A stretch of 64,000 bases of DNA. Source: Bacteroidota bacterium (GTDB lineage: Bacteria > Bacteroidota > Bacteroidia > Chitinophagales > Chitinophagaceae). A program made the translations under genes and the position numbers. The notes beneath the pieces are model-generated. The model had not been told where the DNA came from, searched no databases, and saw only the letters and a list, made by a program, of their open reading frames with translations. Positions 1 to 9,184 of the stretch are shown piece by piece. The stretch spans positions 32,619 through 96,618 of the forward strand of contig JAFDXF010000064.1 of NCBI GenBank assembly GCA_018268055.1, written 5' to 3'. The first letter of the stretch is position 1; every line of letters starts with the position of its first letter.

Positions 1-298
1 TGCTTTCGGTTAATGAATCAGATTTTCTTAAATCTCTTTTTCCAATAATTTTTTCATAGATTATTGCACCTTCTTTTGCTATTAAAATACTTCCATTAAA
101 TCCGGTATTGAGTAGTGTAGTATCAAAAAAGTCATTTAATTCATTATAATAATGCCGAAATTCTTGTTTGCTTAATGCCGCAGGTGTCGGTGGGTAATAG
201 TCCAATGAATCATCTTTATCTTTTTTGACGGTAGTACTGCTTTGGCATCCCGTTATAAAAGCAAGCCAACAAATAATCGCAACAATTTTTAACTGCAT
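1..298 (-). CDS. Serine hydrolase / class C beta-lactamase-family lipoprotein, N-terminal part (cut by window edge)
   Basis: Reading the minus strand from an ATG at 298 gives an open frame that runs off the left edge. It starts with a hydrophobic signal segment ending in a lipobox (ITGC, Cys18), so the product should be an exported lipoprotein. A polar linker follows, then FNGSILIAKEGAIIYEK, which resembles the first strands of the beta-lactamase/penicillin-binding-like fold, where family members carry a phrase like 'FSGVVLVAKDGKIIYEK'. The catalytic SxxK and YxN motifs would lie beyond the window and cannot be checked, so substrate and activity are unknown. It is divergent from serA. Confidence 0.6.
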   Translation of the reverse strand, partial: MQLKIVAIICWLAFITGCQSSTTVKKDKDDSLDYYPPTPAALSKQEFRHYYNELNDFFDTTLLNTGFNGSILIAKEGAIIYEKIIGKRDLRKSDSLTES

Positions 299-375
299 AT
301 AATATCAATTGCGGCAAATGTAATTGCCCATCTGAAGTTCATACTAATTATTTTTCCCCAGCCTTGCAAAAATCT

Positions 376-383
376 TAATATTG
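376..383 (+). promoter_or_regulatory. -7 promoter box of serA (TAATATTG)
   Basis: The 8-mer matches the Bacteroidota -7 consensus TAnnTTTG at all but one position. Its last base is only 4 nt before the serA ATG, so the predicted transcript would begin at or within a base or two of the start codon. Confidence 0.45.
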
Positions 384-387
384 CAGT

Positions 388-1626
388 ATGGCAATCAATA
401 GCAATACAAGTTATCCAAAAGAAAAAATCCGCATTTTATTTTTAGAAAATATCAGCGATGCCGCTGTAAGAAAATTTCGTGAACAAGGATATAAGCATGT
501 AGAGAAAATATCAAAAGCATTGACAGAGGATCAATTGATTGAAGTAATTAAAGACGTTCATATACTTGGCATTCGTTCTAAAACACAGATTTCGGATAAC
601 GTACTTAGAGCTGCAAATAAATTGCAAGCAATAGGTTGTTTTTGTATTGGGGTGAATCAGGTGAATTTAAAAGAAGCCACCAAAAATGGTGTAGTGGTAT
701 TCAATGCACCTTATTCCAATACTCGATCAGTAGCTGAGTTGGTAATCGGTTCAGCGATTATGCTAATACGTAGAATACCAGATAAAAACAAAGCAGCCCA
801 TGAAGGTGTGTGGTTTAAAGAGTCAACAGGTAGCTTTGAGTTAAGAGGTAAAACTTTAGGCATTATTGGATATGGAAATATCGGTAGCCAGGTTAGTGTT
901 TTGGCAGAATCATTAGGAATGAAAGTTATTTTTTATGATGTAGAAACAAAGTTGCCATTGGGAAATGCTACTGATGCAAAATCATTAAAAGAAGTTATTG
1001 CCGGCTCTGATATTGTTACATTACACGTACCTGAAACTTCACAGACTAAGAATCTCATTAATAAAAATAATTTACGCTATTTCAAAAAGGGTGCTATACT
1101 GATAAATTATGCAAGGGGAGAAGTGGTGGACTTAGAAGCTTTGCATAAATCTTTAAAAGAAGGAATAATTGGTGGCGCAGCAATAGATGTTTTTCCTGCA
1201 GAGCCGGAAAAAAATGGAGATAAGTTCTATACCCCTTTACAAGGTTGTGCCAATGTTATTCTTACACCACATATTGGAGGAAGTACAGAAGAAGCGCAAC
1301 AGAATATTGGCGAGGATGTAGGCGTTAAACTATTTAATTATTTAGAAAAAGGAATCACGTTTGGTTCCCATACTGTTCCGGCATTAGCCTTGCCTCCGCA
1401 AGAAGGCAGTCATCGTATTTTACATATACATAATAATATACCCGGCGTACTATCAGAGATAAATACACAAATGTCTCAAAACAAAATCAACATCCTTAGT
1501 CAATATCTAAAAACAAATGAAGATATTGGATATGTTGTGTTAGATGTTAATAAGAACATTTCTTCAAAAGCTATGAAACTATTGAAAAATGTAAAAGGCA
1601 CTATCAAAGTGCGGGTACTGTATTAA
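388..1626 (+). CDS. serA: D-3-phosphoglycerate dehydrogenase
   Basis: Cytosolic enzyme that oxidises 3-phosphoglycerate to 3-phosphohydroxypyruvate with NAD, the first step of serine synthesis. The 412-residue length matches the E. coli-type SerA with a single ACT domain. The NAD-binding glycine motif GYGNIG is at residues 161-166. The catalytic residues of the D-2-hydroxyacid dehydrogenase family are in place: Arg243 in YARGEVVD, Glu272 in FPAEP and His295 in TPHIGGST. Residues from about 343 form an ACT domain (HNNIPGVLSEINTQM), the usual site of serine feedback inhibition. The start is supported by the alignment of the KEKIRILFLENI stretch with known SerA N-termini. It stands alone; no serB or serC is adjacent. 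Confidence 0.96.
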   Translation: MAINSNTSYPKEKIRILFLENISDAAVRKFREQGYKHVEKISKALTEDQLIEVIKDVHILGIRSKTQISDNVLRAANKLQAIGCFCIGVNQVNLKEATKNGVVVFNAPYSNTRSVAELVIGSAIMLIRRIPDKNKAAHEGVWFKESTGSFELRGKTLGIIGYGNIGSQVSVLAESLGMKVIFYDVETKLPLGNATDAKSLKEVIAGSDIVTLHVPETSQTKNLINKNNLRYFKKGAILINYARGEVVDLEALHKSLKEGIIGGAAIDVFPAEPEKNGDKFYTPLQGCANVILTPHIGGSTEEAQQNIGEDVGVKLFNYLEKGITFGSHTVPALALPPQEGSHRILHIHNNIPGVLSEINTQMSQNKINILSQYLKTNEDIGYVVLDVNKNISSKAMKLLKNVKGTIKVRVLY

Positions 1627-1699
1627 TTCCGTATTGTATTTTTTCGTATATCGGTATAATTTCTTTCACCTGAAGTAGTATAAATACTTAAGTAATTTG

Positions 1700-1730
1700 T
1701 TATGCAAAAAGTAATCTTACTATTGCATAA
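1700..1730. promoter_or_regulatory. Nested dyad upstream of the T9SS-protein promoter
   Basis: TTATGCAA (1700-1707) and TTGCATAA (1723-1730) are perfect inverted repeats, and between them AGTAA (1710-1714) and TTACT (1717-1721) form a second inner dyad. The right outer arm contains the TTG (1723-1725) that would be the -33 element of the promoter whose -7 box is at 1746. Just to the left, TACTTAAGTA (1685-1694) is a perfect 10-bp palindrome. There is no T-run, so an operator is more likely than a serA terminator, although an RNA hairpin ending the serA transcript is possible. Confidence 0.45.
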
Positions 1731-1745
1731 GCTGATAACGTACTA

Positions 1746-1753
1746 TACTTTTG
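1746..1753 (+). promoter_or_regulatory. -7 promoter box (TACTTTTG) for the T9SS-sorted protein
   Basis: Perfect TAnnTTTG match followed by C, with a TTG 20 bp upstream (1723-1725) as the -33 element. The leader to the ATG at 1820 is about 60 nt. Confidence 0.65.
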
Positions 1754-1819
1754 CATTTAGAAATCACGAATCAATCCTAAGAAAAATATTTTTTTAATCT
1801 GTATTTATACAAAGACCAA

Positions 1820-2929
1820 ATGAGAAAAACATACACAATACTTCTTAAAAGCACTTTTTGCTTTTTACTTATTATTGCAATCCAAAATAGAATTACAGCT
1901 CAATGCGTTTCAAGCAGTTGGCAAAATGGTACAGTGTTCAGCAATAACACTGGTATCGGTGATTTTAGTTTCGGCACACCGAGTGATGCAAAATTGCCAG
2001 ATACCAAACGAGCAACAGCTGCTTCTATTTCATCATTAAGTTCAGGTTATACAAATAATCTGATTGTGAAAGGGTTTAACTTCTCTATTCCATCTTATGC
2101 AAGTATTTGTGGCGTAACAGTTGAGGTACAACGAAAGGCAGGTGGTCTTATTTTTTTTACAAGTGTTATAGACAATCAAGTGAAGCTCATTAAAAACGGA
2201 AGTATCATAGGTTCCAATAAAAGTAAAAGTGATTATTGGAGTGATGCTGACAAAACAGTAAGTTATGGAGGTGCAACTGATTTATGGGGCATTTCTTTAA
2301 CTTCTGCCGATGTAAATAATGCAGAATTTGGTATTGCAATATCTGCAGAAATTTCAGGTTTCTTTACATTAACTGCTTCTGCAGAAATCAATTATGTAAG
2401 AATGAAGGTTGATTATAATCCAATTCTTCCGGTGACATTAAATTATTTCACAGCGGAAAAGAAGAGTAATGGTGTTTCACTTAATTGGCAAACCACTGAA
2501 ACGGAAGATGGATCTTCTATAACCTTGCAAAGAAATATAGGTAATGGAGAATGGAAAGTACTACAATCTTATGCTTTGTCATTCAATTACCCGAATCAGA
2601 AATTTACTTATAGTGATAATGAATATTTGAATAATGATGTAGTACAATATCGTTTGAAAATTGTATTAACAACAGGCGTTACTACTTATTCGGATATAAG
2701 AAAAATAAACTTCAATACTGCCAAAGAGCTAAAAGTTTATCCTAATCCTGCAACCGATAAAATTATCGTCAATGCAACCGGGGTTGAAGTTTATGATATG
2801 GTAGGGAGAAGAATACCGATAAATAGTCAATTGCAAGAAGGAAGCACGATTGTTGACTTAAGTAAAATAACTCCGGGTATGTATTTGATTAAAGCGGGAT
2901 CACACACTCAATCTTTTATTAAGCAATAA
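1820..2929 (+). CDS. Secreted protein with type IX secretion C-terminal sorting domain
   Basis: The 369-residue product opens with a signal peptide ending near ITAQ (about residue 28). The middle (about 30-200) is a beta-rich, Ser/Thr/Gly-rich domain that I cannot assign; it contains phrases such as SICGVTVEVQRKAG. Residues 205-290 resemble the fibronectin-like region that often precedes T9SS tails in Bacteroidota (LPVTLNYFTAEKKSNGVSLN). The last about 75 residues form a type A sorting domain: VYPNPATDKIIV, then VYDMVGR, and a terminal MYLIKAGSHTQSFIKQ. Such proteins are exported by the type IX system and released or anchored at the surface. Its promoter lies behind a striking dyad, so expression may be regulated. 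Confidence 0.85.
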   Translation: MRKTYTILLKSTFCFLLIIAIQNRITAQCVSSSWQNGTVFSNNTGIGDFSFGTPSDAKLPDTKRATAASISSLSSGYTNNLIVKGFNFSIPSYASICGVTVEVQRKAGGLIFFTSVIDNQVKLIKNGSIIGSNKSKSDYWSDADKTVSYGGATDLWGISLTSADVNNAEFGIAISAEISGFFTLTASAEINYVRMKVDYNPILPVTLNYFTAEKKSNGVSLNWQTTETEDGSSITLQRNIGNGEWKVLQSYALSFNYPNQKFTYSDNEYLNNDVVQYRLKIVLTTGVTTYSDIRKINFNTAKELKVYPNPATDKIIVNATGVEVYDMVGRRIPINSQLQEGSTIVDLSKITPGMYLIKAGSHTQSFIKQ

Positions 2930-2949
2930 TCTTTTCCGAATAAATTCAG

Positions 2950-2998
2950 AAAGCGTACGAAGTAGTTAAATTTTACTTTATACGCTTTTCGTTTTTCC
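2950..2998 (+). terminator. Intrinsic terminator after the T9SS protein
   Basis: AAAGCGTA (2950-2957) pairs with TACGCTTT (2981-2988), with an inner AAGTA/TACTT helix, followed by TTTTCGTTTTTCC. This is a classic stem with a U-rich tail on the plus strand. Confidence 0.7.
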
Positions 2999-3067
2999 TC
3001 AACAGTCACTTAACTGTCATAAATCTTACATTTATTTTTATTCTTTCAAGAAATATTGAAAATATAA

Positions 3068-3075
3068 TAACTTTG
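3068..3075 (+). promoter_or_regulatory. -7 promoter box (TAACTTTG) of the NADH dehydrogenase gene
   Basis: Perfect TAnnTTTG match followed by C, 19 nt before the ATG at 3095. Confidence 0.6.
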
Positions 3076-3094
3076 CGGGACTAAAGTTCCTAAA

Positions 3095-4366
3095 ATGAAA
3101 GTGGTTATAGTAGGTGCGGGCTTTGGTGGTCTTCGCTTAGCTCGTAAATTAAATAATAAACCAGGTATAGAAGTTGTTTTAATAGATCGGTTTAACTTCC
3201 ATCAGTTTCAGCCATTATTTTATCAAGTAGCAACCGCTGGTTTGGATGCCAGTAATATCTCTTTTCCATTGAGAAAAGTATTTCAGCATAGCAAGAATGT
3301 AAGAATACGGCTGGCTGAATTAAAAGAAGTAAAACCCGAATTGAATACCATAATAACCAATGAAGAAGAAATCAGTTATGATGCCTTGGTCATTGCTACG
3401 GGTGCGGATACCAACTTCTTTGGAAATAAAAAAATTGAAGCAGCTGCCTATCCGATGAAAACAACAATTGAGGCATTACAATTACGATATCGGATTCTCA
3501 AAAATTATGAAAAAGCAATTACAGTTACAGATGAAGAAGAGTTGCAAAGATTAATGAATATTGTAGTGGTGGGAGCAGGCCCGACAGGAGTGGAGGTAAG
3601 CGGTGCATTGGCAGAAATGAAAAAATTTGTCTTACCCAGAGATTATCCTGATCTGAGTTTTTCAAAGATGAATATTTTTCTATTGGAAGGAAGTGACAGG
3701 ACTTTGGCTACTATGAGTAAAAAATCATCTGAACAATCAAAAAAGTATCTTGAAAAATTGGGTGTTAAAGTGCTGACGAATGCCTTGGTTCAAGACTATG
3801 ATGGAACAAACGTTGAATTAAAAGATGGAACAAACATTCCATCTGCAACGGTAATATGGGCTGCCGGAATAAAAGGAAATATTCCAATAGGTATTGATCA
3901 GAATTTGATAACGAGAGGTAATAGAATTATCGTTGATAGATACTGCAAAATCCAAAAGGCCGAAAATATTTATGCCATTGGTGATATAGCATGGATGGTA
4001 ACACCCCAATATTCTAAAGGCCATCCACAGGTTGCGTCTGTTGCCATTCAAATGGCAGATGTTCTTGCCTATAATTTTAAATTGCAAGCAAAGCAAACTT
4101 CCAATAAAAAGTATAAAGTATTTGAATACCGAGATAAAGGCTCAATGGCAACTGTAGGCAAAAACCTCGCTGTGGTGGACATGGCAAAGCCAAAAATGCA
4201 TTTTGGTGGTTTTTTCGCATGGATGGTTTGGATGAGTTTACATCTGATGCTGATATTGGGCGTAAAGAATCGTTTTTTTATTTTTATTAACTGGTTACAA
4301 AGCTATTTTACCAGAGATCAGAATCTTAGGTTGATATTCCGAAATTTAGGTAAAACAGATGTTTAG
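3095..4366 (+). CDS. Type II NADH:quinone oxidoreductase (NDH-2) family flavoprotein
   Basis: The 423-residue protein has the two-dinucleotide-binding architecture of NDH-2. The FAD-binding GAGFGG is at residues 7-12 and a second GxGxxG (GAGPTGVEVSG, about 160-170) binds NADH. The flavin-contacting IYAIGDIAW motif lies near residue 292. The C-terminal part is amphipathic and hydrophobic (WMVWMSLHLMLILGV, then FIFINWLQSYF), as expected for the membrane-anchoring region of NDH-2. It would pass electrons from NADH to menaquinone without pumping protons. The gene has its own promoter and converges with the next gene, their stops overlapping by 4 bp. Assignment to the family is secure; the physiological donor is inferred. 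Confidence 0.9.
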   Translation: MKVVIVGAGFGGLRLARKLNNKPGIEVVLIDRFNFHQFQPLFYQVATAGLDASNISFPLRKVFQHSKNVRIRLAELKEVKPELNTIITNEEEISYDALVIATGADTNFFGNKKIEAAAYPMKTTIEALQLRYRILKNYEKAITVTDEEELQRLMNIVVVGAGPTGVEVSGALAEMKKFVLPRDYPDLSFSKMNIFLLEGSDRTLATMSKKSSEQSKKYLEKLGVKVLTNALVQDYDGTNVELKDGTNIPSATVIWAAGIKGNIPIGIDQNLITRGNRIIVDRYCKIQKAENIYAIGDIAWMVTPQYSKGHPQVASVAIQMADVLAYNFKLQAKQTSNKKYKVFEYRDKGSMATVGKNLAVVDMAKPKMHFGGFFAWMVWMSLHLMLILGVKNRFFIFINWLQSYFTRDQNLRLIFRNLGKTDV

Positions 4367-4875
4367 ATTTCTTTAATGAATTTTTTAGCTCTGGATTTGA
4401 ATGCTGCTGATTCCAGATGCATTCGTTCCTCAATTATGATTTTTAATTCCTGTTTAAGATCAGGATAAATTTGAGAAAGATTTTGAAGTATAGTTATGGA
4501 AAATGCTTTAATCGCAGGTTTTTCTTTGGATGATATAATGTAATCAAAGCAGGTATTTATGGTTAACGCATGATATTTTTTTGGTATATCTATGAATTGT
4601 AAAAGCCTTAGCGTATTTCTTTTTACAGCTTCCAAAATATTTGTTTTTTGAAGATTTTTAAATAATGCCGCAAAATGTTTTGTAATAAATTTTGGATGCT
4701 GGATTACACAATAACTTAACGGCCATGCTGCACGTTGTACAACCCGGATCTCTACATCATTTAAAAATATCTGAAAGAGTTCATCAAAACGTTTTGAATC
4801 AGAACCCACATAATGCACAATCCTCAGACAATTAGTTTTAGTATGTTCTTCCAGTAACGTTTTACGCATATCCAT
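4363..4875 (-). CDS. HEAT-repeat-like protein of unknown function
   Basis: 170 residues without signal peptide or membrane segment, predicted almost wholly alpha-helical. Repeated patterns such as WPLSYCVIQHPKFITKHF and ALTINTCFDYIISSKEKPAI look like successive HEAT-like helical hairpins. No catalytic motif is visible. It converges on the NADH dehydrogenase gene with a 4-bp overlap and has no obvious operon partner. A protein-binding scaffold role is plausible from the fold, but I do not recognise a named family. Confidence 0.7.
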   Translation of the reverse strand: MDMRKTLLEEHTKTNCLRIVHYVGSDSKRFDELFQIFLNDVEIRVVQRAAWPLSYCVIQHPKFITKHFAALFKNLQKTNILEAVKRNTLRLLQFIDIPKKYHALTINTCFDYIISSKEKPAIKAFSITILQNLSQIYPDLKQELKIIIEERMHLESAAFKSRAKKFIKEI

Positions 4876-4951
4876 TGTTGGCTAAGATAATGTCAATTTT
4901 CATTATAATGTTATTCTTATAATTTATATTATGTTAAATAGATATAAGAAG

Positions 4952-4977
4952 AATAAAGCCACCGAAGTGGCTTTATT
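4952..4977 (-). terminator. Terminator of the TPR gene, C(UUCG)G tetraloop
   Basis: AATAAAGCCAC (4952-4962) and GTGGCTTTATT (4967-4977) form a perfect 11-bp stem. On the minus strand the loop reads TTCG closed by C-G, the very stable UUCG tetraloop. It lies 10 bp past the stop of the minus-strand TPR gene. Confidence 0.75.
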
Positions 4978-4987
4978 GTATCAGATA

Positions 4988-6328
4988 TTATTTGATTGAA
5001 TCCCATAGATCGTTCCACTTCTTCTCTTCTGCTGCATATTTAGCAGCGTCCGCCGTATTCTTTTTCTGATTTGCCATAGCTTTTTTGAATGCTGCAATAT
5101 CAGCCAGATAACTTGCTGCTTTTTTGTATTGTTGTTTTTCTTTTTGATTAATATTTGTTTTAGCCGCTAAGATTGCTGCCGCTTTTTCATAAGGTTCACG
5201 TGCTTGTTCTAAAATGTCGCCATATTGTTTATCTAAAGCATCGCGTTTTGCAATATCTTCTTTAGAAATTGGCTGACCGGGCTTAGTCCTTGCTTTTATA
5301 TCAGCCTGTAGTTTTTCTCTTTCTTTTCCAAAACCGGCTGCTTTATTGATAAAATGATCGCCCAAGTATAAATAAGGATTTTCAAATCCCGGTTTTGCAG
5401 CTGCTGCTTTTTGAAAAGCCGAAACCATTTTCTTTTCCAATTCATCTGTATTTGCAGGCAGTTTTCCTTTTTCTTCATCTACATTTAATGTATCGTAAAT
5501 AATTTCTCCTAATACTTGATTCGCTTTAAAATCATTTGGTGAAGAGGCCAATACTTCTTCTACAGATTTTAGTTTATCGTTAAAGTTAGTTTCCAAGCCT
5601 ACTGCAAAATCAACTTTATCATAAGTAAAGAATTCACTTTTGGGGAAAAGTTCAGCGCCTAATGCTTTGTATTTTTCAAAATTGGCAAAATCTCTTTTAC
5701 CAAAATAATAGTTTACTAAATAGCGATAAATGCTTTCATAATCGTGTCCTGCTATTTTATGGTCAGCTAAACGTTTGTAGTAAGTTGCAGCATCATCTGT
5801 GTGTTTTGCATTTTCAGAAGTAATGCCGGCTAATATTAATACGTTTGTATCTAAAGGAGCTTGTAGAAGATTCTTTGAAATAAGAATATCTGAGTATTCA
5901 ACGGCTTTTTTCAATTTAGAAGCACCATCACTCCATTTCTTTCCTGCGTAATCTTCATATCCCAGAGAATAATAGCCGGAATAAATATTGATTGGACCAT
6001 TTTGATAAACCTGATCGGCGACTAATGCCTGTGACGGGTCCATTTCTTTATATTTTTTGAAAGCTGCATCAGCTTCATCTAAAAGTTGTACAGCTTCTGC
6101 TGTTCCTTTTTTGGAAGGGTCCATTGCCAAGCTGCCATATACAAAAGCTTTTAATATAAAGGCTTCAGGTTTTGAAGCGAATTTTGTATTACTCATTGCT
6201 TTATCCAGATCCTCTTTTGCTTTTTTGAATTGTTGCAAAAGAGCGGTATTACGAATAGACTCGATACTTTGAGCCTGAATACCTGTAAAAACAGCCAGTA
6301 CACCAATTAATAGAAGGATTTTTTTCAT
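4988..6328 (-). CDS. Exported tetratricopeptide-repeat protein
   Basis: 446 residues beginning with a clear signal peptide (MKKILLLIGVLAVFTGIQAQ, cleavage near residue 20). The rest is helical with TPR-like motifs, for example ANQVLGEIIYDTLNVDEE, NPYLYLGDHFINKA and EPYEKAAAILAAK, and ends in a Lys/Ala-rich helical tail. It is a likely periplasmic scaffold; no enzyme motif is visible. It lies 32 bp downstream of gyrA on the same strand and may be partly co-transcribed with it, and it is followed by a strong terminator. Such proteins are widespread in Bacteroidota without established function. Confidence 0.8.
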   Translation of the reverse strand: MKKILLLIGVLAVFTGIQAQSIESIRNTALLQQFKKAKEDLDKAMSNTKFASKPEAFILKAFVYGSLAMDPSKKGTAEAVQLLDEADAAFKKYKEMDPSQALVADQVYQNGPINIYSGYYSLGYEDYAGKKWSDGASKLKKAVEYSDILISKNLLQAPLDTNVLILAGITSENAKHTDDAATYYKRLADHKIAGHDYESIYRYLVNYYFGKRDFANFEKYKALGAELFPKSEFFTYDKVDFAVGLETNFNDKLKSVEEVLASSPNDFKANQVLGEIIYDTLNVDEEKGKLPANTDELEKKMVSAFQKAAAAKPGFENPYLYLGDHFINKAAGFGKEREKLQADIKARTKPGQPISKEDIAKRDALDKQYGDILEQAREPYEKAAAILAAKTNINQKEKQQYKKAASYLADIAAFKKAMANQKKNTADAAKYAAEEKKWNDLWDSIK

Positions 6329-6360
6329 TTCTCTGTTTTTAAATTTAATTTTTAAGTTTT

Positions 6361-8943
6361 TTATTCCCCGTTATTTGTCTCAGATGAATTTTTTTCTTCA
6401 TCGGTTGCTTTATCTGAATTTGTATCAGGTACATCAGCAACATCTTGAATTGAGTCATCTTCATTGTGTTCATCAAGGCTTGTGATAGCGGCAATCTCAT
6501 CACCTTCATCCAAGCGTATCAGTTTTACACCTTGCGTAGCTCTTCCTTGCTCACTGATTCCATTTACCGGCATACGAATAGTAACTCCGCTTTTGCAAGT
6601 AATCATTAAGTCTTCAGTATTAGCTACTGCTAATATACCAACTAAGCTACCTGTTTTCTCAGTTACATTGATAGTCTTTACACCTTTTCCGCCTCTGTTT
6701 GTAAAACGATATTCGTCTATGGGTGTTCGTTTTCCATAACCTTGTTCGCTTACTACTAATATAGTGATGGCTGCTTTTTGTTCTTCGCTTACACAAACCA
6801 TACCTACTACATCACTACCATCATCAGTGTCTATACCGCCAACACCAATAGCACCTCTTCCGGTTGCTCTTACTTTGTCTTCGGAAAACCTGATAGCACG
6901 GCCACTACCTACTGCCATCATAATTTCTGATTTTCCATCGGTCAATTTTGCATCTAGTAGCTCATCGCCTTCTACTATTGTTATTGCATTGACTCCGGTT
7001 TGTCTCGGGCGACTAAAGTCTTCCAAAGCAGTTTTTTTGATGACACCTTTTTTAGTGCATAAAACGATATTATGTTCTTTTACAAAATCTTCGTCTTTTA
7101 AATCTTGTACATCTATAATTGCTTTTACTTTATCATCAGGTGGCAATTGGATCAAATTTTGAATAGCTCTGCCCTTCCCTGTTTTCTCTCCTTCCGGTAT
7201 TTCCCAAATATTCAACCAGTAGCATCTTCCTTTTTCAGTAAAGAAAAGCATCGTATGGTGTGTGCTAGCGACAAATAGATGATCGATGTAATCTTCCTCT
7301 CTTGTTTTGCCACCCATTACACCACGGCCACCTCTGCGCTGTGCTCTATACTCATCAGCAGGTGTGCGTTTGATATATCCAAGATGTGAAATGGTAATTA
7401 CTACATCTTCTTCTTTTATCAGGTCTTTGATCTTTACTTCATCATCTAAATAAGTGATTTCAGTTTTACGTGCATCGCCAAAGCGTTCTTTAATTTCTAA
7501 TAGCTCTGTTTTGATAAGCTCAAAGCGCATTCCTTCATTGCTCAACAATTCATTCAGGTGTGCAATTAGTTTTTGGAGTTCATCATATTCTTCTTTGATC
7601 TTATCTCGCTCCATTCCGGTAAGACGTTGCAATCTTAATTCCAGAATTGCTTTTGCTTGAATTTCGTCAAGCCCCCACCCTGCATTGATTAAATTTTCTT
7701 TTGCAATCTCCGGTGTTGCAGAACTGCGTATCAACGCAATTACTTCATCCAGATGATCTAAGGCGATTAAATAACCTTTTAGTATATGTGCTCTTTTTTC
7801 TGCTTCTTTCAGTTCGAATTTTGTACGGCGCACTACCACTTCGTGTCTGAACTCAACAAATTCACTAATCAGGTCTTTGAGGTTGAGTGTTTTAGGGCGA
7901 CCTTTTACAATTGCTACATTGTTGATGCCATAAGAAGTTTGCAAATCGGTCATTTTGTATAACTGATTTACAATGACACTTGATATTGCATCTCTTTTCA
8001 AATCTATAACTACACGAGTTCCTTCTTTGTTATTAGATTCGTTATTAACATGCGAAATGCCGTCAATTATTTTTTCGTTGACTAATTCTCCAATGCGGTT
8101 AGTAAGTGCATCACGATTTACTTGGTATGGAACTTCTGTGATAATGATTTGCTCCCTTCCACTTGCCTTGGTTTCAATATTTACTTTTCCTCTTACTACT
8201 ACCCTACCACGACCATAGTGCATACCGGCTTTTACACCTTCCATTCCGTAAATAACACCACCGGTTGGAAAATCAGGTGCTTTTACATATTGCATTAAAT
8301 CATCGATACTTATTTCACGATTATCAATATATGCAACACAGCCGTCTATTACTTCGGTTAAATTATGCGGCATCATGTTAGTCGCCATTCCTACAGCGAT
8401 ACCACTTGATCCGTTGATCAATAATTGAGGAACACGTGTAGGAAGAACTGTGGGCTCTGATTCTGAATCATCAAAGTTGAGTTGAAAATCAACCGTATCC
8501 TTTTCAATATCATCCAGCATGTGACCGGCCAATCGTTGCAGTCTTGCTTCTGTATAACGCATGGCTGCCGGGCCATCACCATCTTGATTACCAAAGTTAC
8601 CTTGACCATCTATCATTGTATAACGCATACTCCAATCTTGCGCCATACGCACCATTGCATCATATACGGATGAGTCGCCGTGCGGGTGATATTTACCCAA
8701 CACCTCTCCCACTATACGAGCTGATTTTTTATAGGGTCTGTTGTAATGAATACCCAACTCATTCATTGCAAATAATACACGACGATGTACCGGCTTTAAG
8801 CCATCTCTTACATCCGGTAAGGCACGACCAACAATCACAGACATTGAGTAATCAATGTATGCAGTTTTCATTTGTTCTTCGATATTGATCGGTATTATCC
8901 TATCTTGATCTTGCGTTCCTTGCGGGTCTAAATTTTCTTCCAT
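6361..8943 (-). CDS. gyrA: DNA gyrase subunit A
   Basis: Breakage-reunion subunit of DNA gyrase, introducing negative supercoils together with GyrB. The catalytic tyrosine is Tyr130 in [10 protein letters not shown]. The quinolone-resistance region reads [18 protein letters not shown]; the positions equivalent to E. coli Ser83 and Asp87 are Ser91 and Asp95, so both are the susceptible residues. The GyrA box QRRGGRG, which distinguishes GyrA from ParC, is present, followed by six beta-pinwheel blades. The 860-residue protein ends in an acidic tail rich in Asp, Glu and Asn. It has its own promoter in a 240-bp divergent intergenic region. Confidence 0.97.
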   Translation of the reverse strand: MEENLDPQGTQDQDRIIPINIEEQMKTAYIDYSMSVIVGRALPDVRDGLKPVHRRVLFAMNELGIHYNRPYKKSARIVGEVLGKYHPHGDSSVYDAMVRMAQDWSMRYTMIDGQGNFGNQDGDGPAAMRYTEARLQRLAGHMLDDIEKDTVDFQLNFDDSESEPTVLPTRVPQLLINGSSGIAVGMATNMMPHNLTEVIDGCVAYIDNREISIDDLMQYVKAPDFPTGGVIYGMEGVKAGMHYGRGRVVVRGKVNIETKASGREQIIITEVPYQVNRDALTNRIGELVNEKIIDGISHVNNESNNKEGTRVVIDLKRDAISSVIVNQLYKMTDLQTSYGINNVAIVKGRPKTLNLKDLISEFVEFRHEVVVRRTKFELKEAEKRAHILKGYLIALDHLDEVIALIRSSATPEIAKENLINAGWGLDEIQAKAILELRLQRLTGMERDKIKEEYDELQKLIAHLNELLSNEGMRFELIKTELLEIKERFGDARKTEITYLDDEVKIKDLIKEEDVVITISHLGYIKRTPADEYRAQRRGGRGVMGGKTREEDYIDHLFVASTHHTMLFFTEKGRCYWLNIWEIPEGEKTGKGRAIQNLIQLPPDDKVKAIIDVQDLKDEDFVKEHNIVLCTKKGVIKKTALEDFSRPRQTGVNAITIVEGDELLDAKLTDGKSEIMMAVGSGRAIRFSEDKVRATGRGAIGVGGIDTDDGSDVVGMVCVSEEQKAAITILVVSEQGYGKRTPIDEYRFTNRGGKGVKTINVTEKTGSLVGILAVANTEDLMITCKSGVTIRMPVNGISEQGRATQGVKLIRLDEGDEIAAITSLDEHNEDDSIQDVADVPDTNSDKATDEEKNSSETNNGE

Positions 8944-9021
8944 TAAATTGTTTTCTCGACTTTATTAAATCAATTTGAATCGTGCCATTTCTATATGAAA
9001 AGACATATTTTTAAAGGCTTG

Positions 9022-9029
9022 CAAATCTA
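9022..9029 (-). promoter_or_regulatory. -7 promoter box (TAGATTTG) of gyrA
   Basis: On the minus strand this is a perfect TAnnTTTG followed by C, giving a leader of about 75 nt before the gyrA ATG at 8943. The remainder of the 240-bp gyrA/saccharopine-dehydrogenase gap is AT-rich and no clear plus-strand box was found. Confidence 0.55.
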
Positions 9030-9184
9030 ACTTTTTATAGCGGCAAAACCTGAAAAATAAGACTGTTTTTTAGCCTATTTTTCCACTAATGTGTATTAAA
9101 AAATTATGCCTTTTTACTTGCAACCGTTTATGTCAATATTTATCCTTTTATATCGGATTTTCATCTTAATTTCCCACTCTAATT

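Noticed and set aside
8544..8888. 114-residue frame opposite gyrA on the plus strand
   Set aside because: Lies wholly inside gyrA, has low-complexity His/Leu/Tyr composition and no promoter; a shadow of conserved gyrA codons.
6361..8943. parC instead of gyrA
   Set aside because: The GyrA box QRRGGRG and full pinwheel are present, which ParC lacks.
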